Assembly (NCBI GenBank): GCA_028288285.1 | Contig: JAQBNZ010000137.1 | Location: 1-32,734 of the forward strand | Direction: 5' to 3' | DNA length: 32,734 nucleotides | From: Mucilaginibacter sp. | GTDB lineage: Bacteria > Bacteroidota > Bacteroidia > Sphingobacteriales > Sphingobacteriaceae | In this document: positions 23,864-32,688 of the stretch, piece after piece | How the letters are laid out: every line of letters starts with the position of its first letter | Position numbering within the stretch: position 1 is the stretch's first letter | Notes under the pieces: generated by a model | What the model saw: the letters and a program-made list of their open reading frames with translations, nothing else | Databases searched by the model: none | Told to the model about the DNA's origin: nothing | Translations under genes and position numbers: made by a program

Positions 23864-25093
23864 TTGAATACATCTATCTACATAGCTAAAAGGTATCTGT
23901 TCAGTAAAAAACAGACGCACGCCATCAACATTATATCAGGTATATCTATGCTTGGTGTTTTGGTTGGCAGTGCGGCTCTTATCATTATCCTGTCGGTATT
24001 TAACGGGTTAGAAAAAGTTATCCTTTCATTATACAGCAATTTCACACCTGAACTTAAAATAGAACCGGCTCGAGGCAAAACCTTTTATCCTGGCACGCCT
24101 TATTTTAATGCCTTAAAAAAAGATAAAAGCATAGTATCATACACACAAGTATTAGAAGAAAAGGCCCTTATACAATATGGTAACAGAACTTTTATTGGCA
24201 CGGTTAAAGGCGTAAGCGATGATTTTTTAAAGGGTAAGCAGTTAGATAGCACCATACAAACAGGCTCTTTCACCCTTAAGGATAGCAACAATAATTTTTA
24301 TGGTGTAATAGGCTACACCATACAGGGTAGCCTGGGTGTAAGCTTAAAGAACCAATTTACTTCATTGCAAATATTTTCGCCAAAGCGCACAGCAGGCAAT
24401 TCAACAAACCCAATGAATGATTTTGTGTTTCGCTCAATTATGCCGTCGGGTGTGTTTGCCATACAGCAGGATTTTGATGATATCATTATTACACCAATAG
24501 AGTTTACCCGCGATTTGCTCGAAGAGCCAAATAAGGTATCATCTCTCGAAATTAATTTTAAGCCTGGGACTGATCTCAGCGAAATGCAGGATGAGATTAC
24601 AGAAAAGGTCGGCGGCAACTTCGTGGTAAAAAACCGGAAGGAGCAGAATACCGAGCTATATAAAACCATTAATTACGAACGCTGGTCTATTTTCATGATC
24701 CTGGTTTTTGTAATGATTATAGCCATATTTAATATTATAGGCTCATTAACCATGCTGGTAATGGATAAACGACAAGATATAGCTATACTAACAAGCCTGG
24801 GCGCCAACAAACAACTTATACAGGGTATCTTCTTTTTTGAGGGAATGATGATATCTCTTGTAGGCTGCATAATTGGCATTGTGTTAGGTTTTATAATTTG
24901 CCTGATACAGCAACAGTTCAACCTTATAAAAATGGGCTCCAAAACCTCTGTATTGGATGCCTACCCGGTTGCATTTAATATTAGTGATTTTGGGCTGGTA
25001 TTTTTAACCGTTATTGCAATTGCGGTTATAGCATCGGGCATTAGCGCAAGGCTAAGCGTTAAAAGACTGGATGAAATAAAGCAGGACTTGTAA
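23864..25093 (+). CDS. LolC/LolE-like ABC transporter permease (FtsX family)
   Basis: The 409-residue protein has one membrane segment near residues 20-45 and three near the C-terminus (about 275-300, 320-350 and 375-400), with a large periplasmic domain between. This is the layout of FtsX/MacB-type permeases that move lipoproteins or lipids out of the inner membrane. YIAKRYLFSKKQTHAINIISGISMLGVLVG is the family start. The start codon is TTG at 23864: an in-frame stop (23855-23857) leaves no upstream start, and the next Met lies inside the first membrane segment. The ATPase partner is not in the window. rbfA follows. Confidence 0.9.
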   Translation: MNTSIYIAKRYLFSKKQTHAINIISGISMLGVLVGSAALIIILSVFNGLEKVILSLYSNFTPELKIEPARGKTFYPGTPYFNALKKDKSIVSYTQVLEEKALIQYGNRTFIGTVKGVSDDFLKGKQLDSTIQTGSFTLKDSNNNFYGVIGYTIQGSLGVSLKNQFTSLQIFSPKRTAGNSTNPMNDFVFRSIMPSGVFAIQQDFDDIIITPIEFTRDLLEEPNKVSSLEINFKPGTDLSEMQDEITEKVGGNFVVKNRKEQNTELYKTINYERWSIFMILVFVMIIAIFNIIGSLTMLVMDKRQDIAILTSLGANKQLIQGIFFFEGMMISLVGCIIGIVLGFIICLIQQQFNLIKMGSKTSVLDAYPVAFNISDFGLVFLTVIAIAVIASGISARLSVKRLDEIKQDL

Positions 25094-25266
25094 ATAGATT
25101 GAAGAATAAAAACTATTATAAAAGGATAGGAAACCGGTTTAGTACCGTCACCAAAACAACATAAATTATAAATACAATTTGCAGGGCGTTTTCAATTCAG
25201 TAGCTTTATAAATTGCCTTTCATAAATAAAACAAACTCATTTGCCTAACCGGCGTTAATAATTACT

Positions 25267-25644
25267 ATGGAATCAAAACGTCAACAAAAGTTTGCCGGAG
25301 TAATCCAACAGGATCTGGCAGCTATATTTCAGCGTGAGGGTATGAATTATCTGCCACATACAATGGTTACAATTACTAAAGTTAGGGTAACACCCGATTT
25401 GGCTATAGCCCGTGTATTTTTGAGCTTTTTTAATAATACCAATAACCAGTTATCGCTGCAAACCATAAAATCGCATGCGTCAGAAATAAGGTACAAACTG
25501 GGTGCCCGCATTAAAGACCAGGTAAGGGTAATTCCACAACTTGAATTTTTTATTGACGATACCAGCGAATACGTTGAACGTATGGATAAAATATTTGACA
25601 AAATAAGTAAGGAAGAGCGCCAGCCGGATACCGAAGATAACTAA
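25267..25644 (+). CDS. rbfA: Ribosome-binding factor A
   Basis: RbfA binds the 30S subunit during late 16S rRNA maturation and cold adaptation. The 125-residue protein shows the KH-like fold signature: opening QQKFAGVIQQDLAAIF, VTPDLAIARVFLSFF near 38-52, IKSHASEIRYKLGARIKDQVRVIPQLEFFIDDT near 67-98, and a short acidic tail. Typical length. It lies 6 bases before the M23 peptidase gene. Confidence 0.95.
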   Translation: MESKRQQKFAGVIQQDLAAIFQREGMNYLPHTMVTITKVRVTPDLAIARVFLSFFNNTNNQLSLQTIKSHASEIRYKLGARIKDQVRVIPQLEFFIDDTSEYVERMDKIFDKISKEERQPDTEDN

Positions 25645-25650
25645 GCTTTT

Positions 25651-26349
25651 ATGGATGCTACCGCAGCATTAGCAGCTTATATAAAAACCCACAAGCCAGA
25701 GATAGGTAAAGTGGTTGATTATAACCCTGCGCATGACCGGCTTTACCCACTTGACCTTACAGCTGCCAATACCGCATTAACCGCCGACCTGGTTGCCGAC
25801 ACAGCAGCCTTCAGCAACTGGATAACCCAAAAGCTTGCCGATAACCAATGCCGCTACGGCATTGGCGGCTACATGGAGCACCGTACCATTTACACCCGCA
25901 GTACTTTGTTTGATACCGAAGATGAACCCCGCCGGCTGCACCTGGGTGTAGATATTTGGGGCGATGCAGGGACGCCCATTTATGCGTTTTTAGGCGGGGA
26001 GGTGCATAGCTTTGCTGATAATAATAATCATGGCGATTATGGTCCAACTATTATCCTGCAGCACAATTTGAATGGTTTAACTCTATTTAGCCTGTACGGG
26101 CATTTGAGCAGGACGAGCCTGGCTGGACTGGAAGCAGGGCAGCACATCAACTTGAATCAACAAATAGCCACGCTGGGCGCTGCGCAGGAAAATGGCAACT
26201 GGCCTCCGCACCTTCACTTTCAATTAATGTTGAATATTGGCAATAATTATGGCGATTATCCGGGCGTAGGCAAGTATTCCGAAAAAGAAAAATACCTGCA
26301 AAATATACCCGACCCGGGATTGATATTGAAGTTTTCAGATAAATTTTAA
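25651..26349 (+). CDS. M23 family metallopeptidase
   Basis: The 232-residue protein carries the LytM-type zinc site: His97 and Asp101 (HLGVDIW) and His189 (HLHF), with His151 (YGHLS) as catalytic helper. Such enzymes cut peptide cross-links of peptidoglycan or other Gly-rich peptides. There is no signal peptide or membrane segment, which is unusual for a cell-wall enzyme; it may be cytosolic or use a non-classical route. It is 6 bases behind rbfA and probably co-transcribed. The spacer behind it has no clear terminator. Confidence 0.85.
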   Translation: MDATAALAAYIKTHKPEIGKVVDYNPAHDRLYPLDLTAANTALTADLVADTAAFSNWITQKLADNQCRYGIGGYMEHRTIYTRSTLFDTEDEPRRLHLGVDIWGDAGTPIYAFLGGEVHSFADNNNHGDYGPTIILQHNLNGLTLFSLYGHLSRTSLAGLEAGQHINLNQQIATLGAAQENGNWPPHLHFQLMLNIGNNYGDYPGVGKYSEKEKYLQNIPDPGLILKFSDKF

Positions 26350-26484
26350 TACCTCGAAAGAAAATAACGGGCTGTTACACTCGTTTTCGACCAGTTTTTT
26401 AACGATGGAAATTTCATTTAAATAGGTTTAGCTAAATTAATGTAACAATTAATAGATAAATACTTATCAGTATTACATAGCCAA

Positions 26485-26514
26485 TTGCATTTTACACATT
26501 AGTGCTTATATTTG
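26485..26514 (+). promoter_or_regulatory. Promoter of pdhB
   Basis: TTG (26485-26487), 19 bases, TATATTTG (26507-26514) fits the Bacteroidota consensus well. The expected start is near 26520, giving a leader of about 28 bases to the ATG at 26548. It also shows that the in-frame TTG at 26512 is promoter sequence, not a start codon. Confidence 0.75.
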
Positions 26515-26547
26515 CCATCGCAAAAAAACTTCATTTTAATAAATATA

Positions 26548-27531
26548 ATGAGAGAAATACAATTCAGGGAAGCGCTAAGGGAAGCCATGCAGGAAGAAAT
26601 GCGCAAGGATGATAAAATATACTTAATGGGCGAAGAGGTTGCCGAATATAACGGTGCTTACAAAGTTAGCCAGGGTATGCTTGATGAATTTGGCGCTAAA
26701 CGTATTATAGATACGCCGATCTCTGAATTAGGATTTGCCGGTATAGGTATAGGTTCGGCAATGAACGGCCTGCGTCCTATTATCGAGTTCATGACTTTTA
26801 ACTTCTCGTTAGTAGCTATTGACCAAATTATTAACGGCGCGGCCAAGATCATGTCAATGAGCGGCGGCCAGTTCTCTGTGCCTATCGTATTCCGCGGCCC
26901 AACAGGTAACGCGGGTATGTTAAGCTCACAGCACAGCCAGTGTTTTGAGAACTGGTATGCAAACTGCCCGGGCTTAAAGGTAATAGTGCCATCAAACCCG
27001 TATGATGCAAAAGGTTTATTAAAATCGGCTATTATTGATCCGGACCCTGTTATTTTTATGGAGTCGGAATTAATGTATGGCGATAAAGGTGAAGTGCCTG
27101 AAGAAACTTATTACATAGAAATAGGTAAAGCAAACGTAACCAAAAAAGGATCAGACGTTACCTTAGTAGGCTTTGGTAAGATTATGAAAGTGGTTAACGC
27201 AGCTGCTGCCGAATTAGAGAAAGAAGGCATCCATGCTGAAGTGATTGATTTACGTACAGTACGCCCTATTGATTATGATACCGTTATCAACTCTGTTAAA
27301 AAAACTAACCGTTTGGTAATTATTGAAGAAAGCTGGCCATTAGGTTCAATTGCTACCGAGATAGCGTTTAAAGTACAAAAAGATGCATTTGATTATTTAG
27401 ATGCTCCTATACTGCGCATAATGGGTGGTGATGTTCCCTTACCTTACGCGCCAACATTAATACAAGAATACCTGCCAAATCCTGAGCGGGTTATTAAAGC
27501 GGTTAAAGAAGTAATGTATGTTACTAAATAA
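26548..27531 (+). CDS. pdhB: Pyruvate dehydrogenase E1 component, beta subunit
   Basis: The 327-residue protein pairs with E1-alpha to decarboxylate pyruvate with thiamine diphosphate, feeding acetyl-CoA synthesis. It starts MREIQFREALREAMQEEM and contains GEEVAEYNGAYKVSQGM, the ThDP-contacting glutamate block DTPISELGFAGIGIGSAM, EFMTFNFS, the cation-binding RGPTGNAGMLSSQHSQ and the C-terminal DAPILRIMGGDVPLPYAP. Length and order are complete. The alpha subunit gene is not nearby; the gene has its own promoter and terminator. Confidence 0.95.
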   Translation: MREIQFREALREAMQEEMRKDDKIYLMGEEVAEYNGAYKVSQGMLDEFGAKRIIDTPISELGFAGIGIGSAMNGLRPIIEFMTFNFSLVAIDQIINGAAKIMSMSGGQFSVPIVFRGPTGNAGMLSSQHSQCFENWYANCPGLKVIVPSNPYDAKGLLKSAIIDPDPVIFMESELMYGDKGEVPEETYYIEIGKANVTKKGSDVTLVGFGKIMKVVNAAAAELEKEGIHAEVIDLRTVRPIDYDTVINSVKKTNRLVIIEESWPLGSIATEIAFKVQKDAFDYLDAPILRIMGGDVPLPYAPTLIQEYLPNPERVIKAVKEVMYVTK

Positions 27532-27551
27532 TTTAACTGTTTAGATATTTG

Positions 27552-27579
27552 AAAAGCCCCGGTTAAACCGGGGCTTTTT
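27552..27579. terminator. Bidirectional terminator after pdhB
   Basis: A 12-bp stem (27552-27563 with 27567-27578) with core AGCCCCGG/CCGGGGCT, three-base loop, A run before and T run after, so it works on both strands. It sits between pdhB and the convergent lipoprotein gene. Confidence 0.93.
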
Positions 27580-27582
27580 GGT

Positions 27583-28221
27583 TTAATGCATATTTATATT
27601 GGCGCTGCCTTCATCATTGGGTTTATGCACCAATACGGCTACACATTTATCAAAGGCCGGGTCTATCTCAAAAGAAATCCCTTTAGCTACATCGTTGTAA
27701 ACATCAATCGGCTTGCCATTTTGTTTATAGCTATTACCTTGTTTTAGAGTATAGTACTTTCGGATTTGGCTAAGGGTACTGCCGCAGCCAATACCTTCGG
27801 TAGTCCTAAAATAAGGAGAGGTTACCAGTATTTTACGTATATGTTGAAACACCTCATTATTGCCATTGTAATTATGGCGGGCAAAAATACTGGTTTTGTA
27901 TCCGGCTTTGTTATGATTATCATACCACACGGCCCGCGAACTACCCATAGCAGCATCTGAACTATCGGGGCGGCCAAACCGTTCAAAAACAGTTTCCATA
28001 CTTTCATCCACCTTTGTTTGCCCAATACTTTTACCGGGGATGATAAGCTGCTTCGCCGTGATAGGTTTCCCTTTTAATGGATTAGCCTCTTCGGTTTTCA
28101 GAATGAGCGCAGTATCGGTCGATTTAAGTGCTCCCATATTATTCGACGGAGTATGCTTGTGCCCGCACTGCAGGGAAGAAACCGTTACTATAGGTATGAT
28201 TAAATATTTTGAAATATCCAT
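27583..28221 (-). CDS. Hypothetical lipoprotein with SmpA/BLIP-like halves
   Basis: The 212-residue protein has a short lipoprotein signal ending at Cys19 (SLQC-GHKH). Two related segments follow, GKSIGQTKVDESMETVFERFGRPD (from about residue 63) and TEGIGCGSTLSQIRKYYTLK (from about 140): each is an approach strand followed by a helix. This resembles the repeated unit of SmpA/OmlA or BLIP-like folds, but the match is only by eye. Function unknown. It is divergent from the helicase gene and convergent with pdhB. Confidence 0.6.
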   Translation of the reverse strand: MDISKYLIIPIVTVSSLQCGHKHTPSNNMGALKSTDTALILKTEEANPLKGKPITAKQLIIPGKSIGQTKVDESMETVFERFGRPDSSDAAMGSSRAVWYDNHNKAGYKTSIFARHNYNGNNEVFQHIRKILVTSPYFRTTEGIGCGSTLSQIRKYYTLKQGNSYKQNGKPIDVYNDVAKGISFEIDPAFDKCVAVLVHKPNDEGSANINMH

Positions 28222-28292
28222 GTTTGTAACAATTTATCTGATTAACAGTTGATACATATAACCCAAAACAGGGTATATTGTTAGCAAAATTG

Positions 28293-30878
28293 ATGAGCAC
28301 TAAAGGGCAACAGGTTATACAGCAGTGGTACAAGCAAAAGCGATGGAAGCAGTTTCCGTTTCAAAAAGAAATGGAGAGTGTTTACCTGTCTGGCTATTCG
28401 GGTTTGCTGAATGCCCCTACCGGAAGCGGTAAAACATTTGCCCTCTTTCTACCTTTTTTGGCAGATTATATCAATAAATATCCCGATACCTATACCACCC
28501 AGAAGAACAACGGCTTACTGATGTTATGGATAACACCACTGCGTGCCTTAACTAACGATATCCGTAAAGCCATGCAGGAAGTTTGCGACGAGCTGGGTAT
28601 TCCCTGGCGCATCATGACCCGCACCGGCGACACATCCGCAGCTGAAAAAGCCGCGCTAAAAAAGAAACTGCCCGAGGTACTCCTCACAACTCCCGAAAGT
28701 CTGCATTTAATGCTGGCACAAAAAGAATATCCAAAAGTTTTTGAGGGGCTGCAGGTTGTTGTGTGTGATGAGTGGCATGAATTGCTCGGGACAAAAAGAG
28801 GCGTGCAGGTAGAGCTGGGGCTAAGTAAGTTAAAAGTTTTAGGTTCAAAGTTTAAAGTTGAAGACAATAATCGTGAAAGAGATTTTCAACCTTCGACTTT
28901 CAACCTTCAACTAAAAATCTGGGGTATATCCGCAACCATTGGTAATTTGGAACAAGCCGCAGAGGTTTTGTTAGGAAACGATTTCCCTCCTGAACAGATA
29001 AAGATGGTGAGGGCTAATATTGATAAGAAACTGGTGATCCAATCTATAATCCCTGAAAATATTGAGAATTATTCATGGGCCGGGCATATAGGGGTACAGC
29101 TGTTGCCTCAGGTAATGGAAATAGTTAAAAAAAGCAGAACTACGCTCATATTTACTAATACCCGTTCGCAAGCAGAGATTTGGTATCATGCCATTATAGA
29201 TAACTACCCGGAGTATGCTGGTATAATGGCTATGCATCACGGCTCATTAGATAACGAATTGCGCAATTGGGTAGAACAGGCTCTGCATGCCGAAGCTTTA
29301 AAAGTTGTGGTGTGCACATCCAGTTTGGATTTGGGGGTTGATTTTAGGCCCGTGGATACTGTTGTACAGGTGGGCAGCCCTAAAGGTGTGGCCCGTTTTA
29401 TGCAGCGCGCAGGCAGAAGCGGCCACCATCCGGGGGCTATCTCAAAAGCATATTATGTGCCCACACACTCACTTGAACTATTAGAAGGCGCTGCATTAAA
29501 GCAAGCCATTAAACAAGGCGTATTTGAAAGCCGCGATCCTATGCTGCTTACTATGGATGTGCTGATACAGTTCATGGTTACATTAGCGGTATCAGAAGGC
29601 TTTAGGGCTGATGAATTGTTTAAAGAAGTAAAATCAACCTTTGCCTTTGCTGATCTGCGGCGCGATGAATTTAACCAGTTGCTTGATTTTATTACAAACG
29701 GTGGTAAAACGCTGGCTCAGTATGATGAATTTTTAAAAGTAGAGGTAGAGAATGGCTTGTTTAAGGTAAATAACAGGCGCGTAGCCATGCGTCATCGCTT
29801 AAGTATTGGCACTATTACCAGCGAACTCAGCATAAGAGTAAAATGGCTGAGCGGCGGTAGTTTGGGCACGCTGGAAGAAAGCTTTATAGCCAAGCTAAAA
29901 CCTGGTAATACCTTTTGGTTTGCAGGCCGTAGCCTGGAGTTTATTAAGGTAAAGGAGATGACGGCATACGTCAAAAAATCAAAAGCCACCAAGGGATTAA
30001 TACCAAGCTGGAACGGCGGGCGGATGCCGCTTTCATCACAACTATCAGCAGTTTTTAGAGATAAGCTTGATGAGGTATCTCATGGCATTGAAACGGACGA
30101 AGAGGTTATAGCATTGAAACCTTTATTTGATTTGCAGGCCGAACTTTCACACCTACCCCAAAGCCATGAGTTTTTGATAGAATCTTTTAAATCGCGCGAG
30201 GGACATCATCTGATATTCTACCCTTTTGAAGGGAGGTTGGTGCACGAGGGAATGGCATCTCTCCTTGCCTATCGTATTTCTAAAATAAAGTCTGCCAGCT
30301 TCTCTATCGCCATGAATGATTATGGTTTTGAGCTACTGACCGATGAAGACATTCCTATTGAACAAGCTTTGGAAGATGCCGCGTTCTTTTCTATTGATAA
30401 CCTTATAGATGATATTCAGCATAGCCTTAACGCCAATGAAATGGCACGACGCAAGTTCAGAGATATTGCCCACATCGGCGGACTGGTATTTACCGGCTAT
30501 CCCGGTCAGCAGGTGAAGAATAAGCATTTGCAGGCATCAACGTCATTGCTATTTGAGGTATTTAATGAATACGAGCCCGATAATTTACTGGTACGGCAAG
30601 CATATAACGAAGCATTGGCTTTTCAGTTAGAAGAGTTCCGTTTACGGGCAGCATTACAACGTATTGCTAGTCAGAGCATCATCCTGAAAACCATAGAGCG
30701 CCCAACACCTTTCGCTTTCCCAATTATGGTTGACAGTCTGGGCCGTGAACGTTTAACCACCGAAACTATGGAAGAACGGATTTCTAAGATGGCCCGCCGC
30801 TATAGTGCTGATGGTACTGCAGAAACTATTACACCACGCCCCCGCAAAACAGGAATCGTTAGAAAGAAAGGGCTTTAG
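28293..30878 (+). CDS. Ligase-associated DEXH-box helicase (Lhr-like)
   Basis: The 861-residue protein, starting at MSTKGQQVIQQWY, is a superfamily 2 helicase of the Lhr-C/ligase-associated type. Visible motifs: Walker A APTGSGKT (41-48), TPLRALT (Ia), TTPESL, DEWH (159-162, motif II), SAT (213-215, motif III), TSSLDLGVDF and QRAGRSGHHPG (V and VI). The C-terminal winged-helix and Lhr regions follow. These helicases act in DNA repair with a ligase, exonuclease and phosphoesterase, none of which is here. Residues about 179-207 form an insertion with inverted-repeat DNA. Confidence 0.92.
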   Translation: MSTKGQQVIQQWYKQKRWKQFPFQKEMESVYLSGYSGLLNAPTGSGKTFALFLPFLADYINKYPDTYTTQKNNGLLMLWITPLRALTNDIRKAMQEVCDELGIPWRIMTRTGDTSAAEKAALKKKLPEVLLTTPESLHLMLAQKEYPKVFEGLQVVVCDEWHELLGTKRGVQVELGLSKLKVLGSKFKVEDNNRERDFQPSTFNLQLKIWGISATIGNLEQAAEVLLGNDFPPEQIKMVRANIDKKLVIQSIIPENIENYSWAGHIGVQLLPQVMEIVKKSRTTLIFTNTRSQAEIWYHAIIDNYPEYAGIMAMHHGSLDNELRNWVEQALHAEALKVVVCTSSLDLGVDFRPVDTVVQVGSPKGVARFMQRAGRSGHHPGAISKAYYVPTHSLELLEGAALKQAIKQGVFESRDPMLLTMDVLIQFMVTLAVSEGFRADELFKEVKSTFAFADLRRDEFNQLLDFITNGGKTLAQYDEFLKVEVENGLFKVNNRRVAMRHRLSIGTITSELSIRVKWLSGGSLGTLEESFIAKLKPGNTFWFAGRSLEFIKVKEMTAYVKKSKATKGLIPSWNGGRMPLSSQLSAVFRDKLDEVSHGIETDEEVIALKPLFDLQAELSHLPQSHEFLIESFKSREGHHLIFYPFEGRLVHEGMASLLAYRISKIKSASFSIAMNDYGFELLTDEDIPIEQALEDAAFFSIDNLIDDIQHSLNANEMARRKFRDIAHIGGLVFTGYPGQQVKNKHLQASTSLLFEVFNEYEPDNLLVRQAYNEALAFQLEEFRLRAALQRIASQSIILKTIERPTPFAFPIMVDSLGRERLTTETMEERISKMARRYSADGTAETITPRPRKTGIVRKKGL
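28828..28913. repeat. Repeat-like inverted element inside the helicase gene
   Basis: The left arm (about 28830-28863) is built of AAAGTT-type units and the right arm (about 28885-28913) of CTTTCAAC/CTTCAAC units, imperfectly complementary, with a short unpaired middle. The same purine-left, pyrimidine-right design appears between gldD and the MBL gene. The frame stays open throughout. Confidence 0.65.
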
Positions 30879-30901
30879 CCCCACGGCAATATTTATAATT
30901 G

Positions 30902-32632
30902 CTACTTCAACAGATATACTGCCGCTTCATAGGGTAACAACGCCCTGCTTTCTAAACCTTTCTTATAATTACTTAACAATAATGTGGCATTGCGTATGTT
31001 TATATCCGTATTAAATACAGCTGGCTTACCGCTAAAATTAAGTAGTATCAACATTTTTTTTCCATCCAGTTCGCGGGTGTAAGCATAAACATTGGGATTG
31101 TTTTTATCGAGCAATGTATACTTCCCATAAACCAAAACCAAGTTGTCTTTACGCAATTTTACCACTTTTCTAAAATAATTCAGCGTACTGTTAAGGTCTT
31201 TTTCCTGGGCAGCAGCATTTATGGTTTTATAGTTGGGATTTACTTTTATCCACGGCGTACCGCTTGTAAAACCCGCGTTCGCTTGGTTATTCCATTGAAA
31301 AGGTGTGCGGCCATTATCACGGCTTTCAAAACCTATCCGCTTTATATAAGCCGGCAAACTGGCACCAATGCTTTTTTGGCGTTTATATTCGTTAATTGTT
31401 TGCACATCGCGGTAATCCTCAATTTTGGTGAAGCCTGCGTTGGTCATACCTAATTCGTCGCCATTATAATAATAAGGAGTGCCGCGCATGGTCATCAAAA
31501 AGGTCATCAGCATTTTGGCGGATACATCTCTAAATTGCCGACTGTCATTCCCATACCTGCTTACCAGTCTTGCCTGGTCGTGGTTGGCCAAGAATATCGA
31601 TAGCCAGCCTTTCTCATCAAAGGCACTATCCCATTTAGTGAAAATGCTTTTTAATCGTAAAACGCTGTAACCTTCTGGTTTCGCGAGGTCTACTCCGTCA
31701 AAGGCATAGGCCATATTTAATTCGTGCCTGTCGGCGTCAACCAAATTATGTGCATCCTCAAACGTACTGCCCGCTCCTTCGGCTACACTCATTACGTCGT
31801 ATTTGCTCAACACCTCCTTGTTCATCTCCTGCAGGTAACCGTGCAGGTTGCCCTGCATGCCATAGTATTGTATAAAGTTCTTTTCAAAACCTTTCGGAAA
31901 CGCCGGCCAGGTAGTATCCTTAGCTGCAAACTGAAAGGCATCCAACCGAAAGCCATCAATTCCTTTATTGGCCCAAAACTTCATAATACTGTACACCTCC
32001 TGCCGCAGCTTTGGGTTCTCCCAGTTAAGATCGGGCTGTTTTTGTGAAAAAAAATGCAGGTAATAAGCGTTGGTTAATGAATCGTAACGCCATGCATCAT
32101 GGTTCACATCAAAAAGGCTATAGCGGTAGGGCGGCTTGCCTCTCTCCGCATTCCACCAATGATAATAATTACGGTATGGGCTGGTGCGTGAGCTACGGCT
32201 CTGTTTGAACCATTCATGCTCATCACTGCTATGATTAACCACCAGGTCCATCACTAATTTTAGCCCTCGTTCGTGCATGCCTTTTAACAGCAGGTCAAAA
32301 TCGGCCATGGTGCCAAAATCCTTCATAATGTTGCGGTAATCGCTTACATCATAGCCGTTATCGTCATTAGGTGAGTTGTATATGGGGTTAAGCCATACCA
32401 CATTTACGCCAAGGCTTTTAATATAATCCAGTTGGGAGATGATACCTTTAAGGTCACCAACGCCATCGCCGTCGTTATCTTTAAAGCTACGCGGATAAAC
32501 CTGATAAACAATAGCCTCCTTCCACCATTTATGCACAGAAGTATCCGGAACTGTATTTTGCGAGTACACCATAGAGCTGACCAACATCAGCACTGTAATA
32601 GATAAGATAATTTGATAAACTGCTTTTCTCAT
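30902..32632 (-). CDS. Secreted GH13 alpha-glucosidase / alpha-amylase family enzyme
   Basis: The 576-residue protein has a signal peptide (residues 1-24, cleavage near VYS-QN) and a GH13 TIM-barrel. Region I is DLVVNH (129-134), the nucleophile is Asp231 (GFRLDAF), the acid/base Glu285 (VAEGAG) and the third acid Asp352 (LANHDQAR). QPDLNWENP and the calcium-loop-like DNDGDGVGDL (52-61) fit the oligo-1,6-glucosidase/alpha-glucosidase group. It is expected in the periplasm, cutting starch-derived oligosaccharides. The end is 23 bases from the helicase end, convergent. Upstream partners, if any, lie outside the window. Confidence 0.93.
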   Translation of the reverse strand: MRKAVYQIILSITVLMLVSSMVYSQNTVPDTSVHKWWKEAIVYQVYPRSFKDNDGDGVGDLKGIISQLDYIKSLGVNVVWLNPIYNSPNDDNGYDVSDYRNIMKDFGTMADFDLLLKGMHERGLKLVMDLVVNHSSDEHEWFKQSRSSRTSPYRNYYHWWNAERGKPPYRYSLFDVNHDAWRYDSLTNAYYLHFFSQKQPDLNWENPKLRQEVYSIMKFWANKGIDGFRLDAFQFAAKDTTWPAFPKGFEKNFIQYYGMQGNLHGYLQEMNKEVLSKYDVMSVAEGAGSTFEDAHNLVDADRHELNMAYAFDGVDLAKPEGYSVLRLKSIFTKWDSAFDEKGWLSIFLANHDQARLVSRYGNDSRQFRDVSAKMLMTFLMTMRGTPYYYNGDELGMTNAGFTKIEDYRDVQTINEYKRQKSIGASLPAYIKRIGFESRDNGRTPFQWNNQANAGFTSGTPWIKVNPNYKTINAAAQEKDLNSTLNYFRKVVKLRKDNLVLVYGKYTLLDKNNPNVYAYTRELDGKKMLILLNFSGKPAVFNTDINIRNATLLLSNYKKGLESRALLPYEAAVYLLK

Positions 32633-32688
32633 AATGGGAAGTGATTAGCAGAAATTAAAAAGGCTTTGAATTGGTTAGTTAAAAATAG

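Noticed and set aside
26512..26547. TTG start of pdhB
   Set aside because: The TTG is part of the TATATTTG promoter element, and MREIQFREAL at 26548 is the normal E1-beta start.
30870..30882. GGGC-TTTA-GCCC hairpin at the helicase stop codon
   Set aside because: Only 4 bp with no T tract; too weak to call a terminator.
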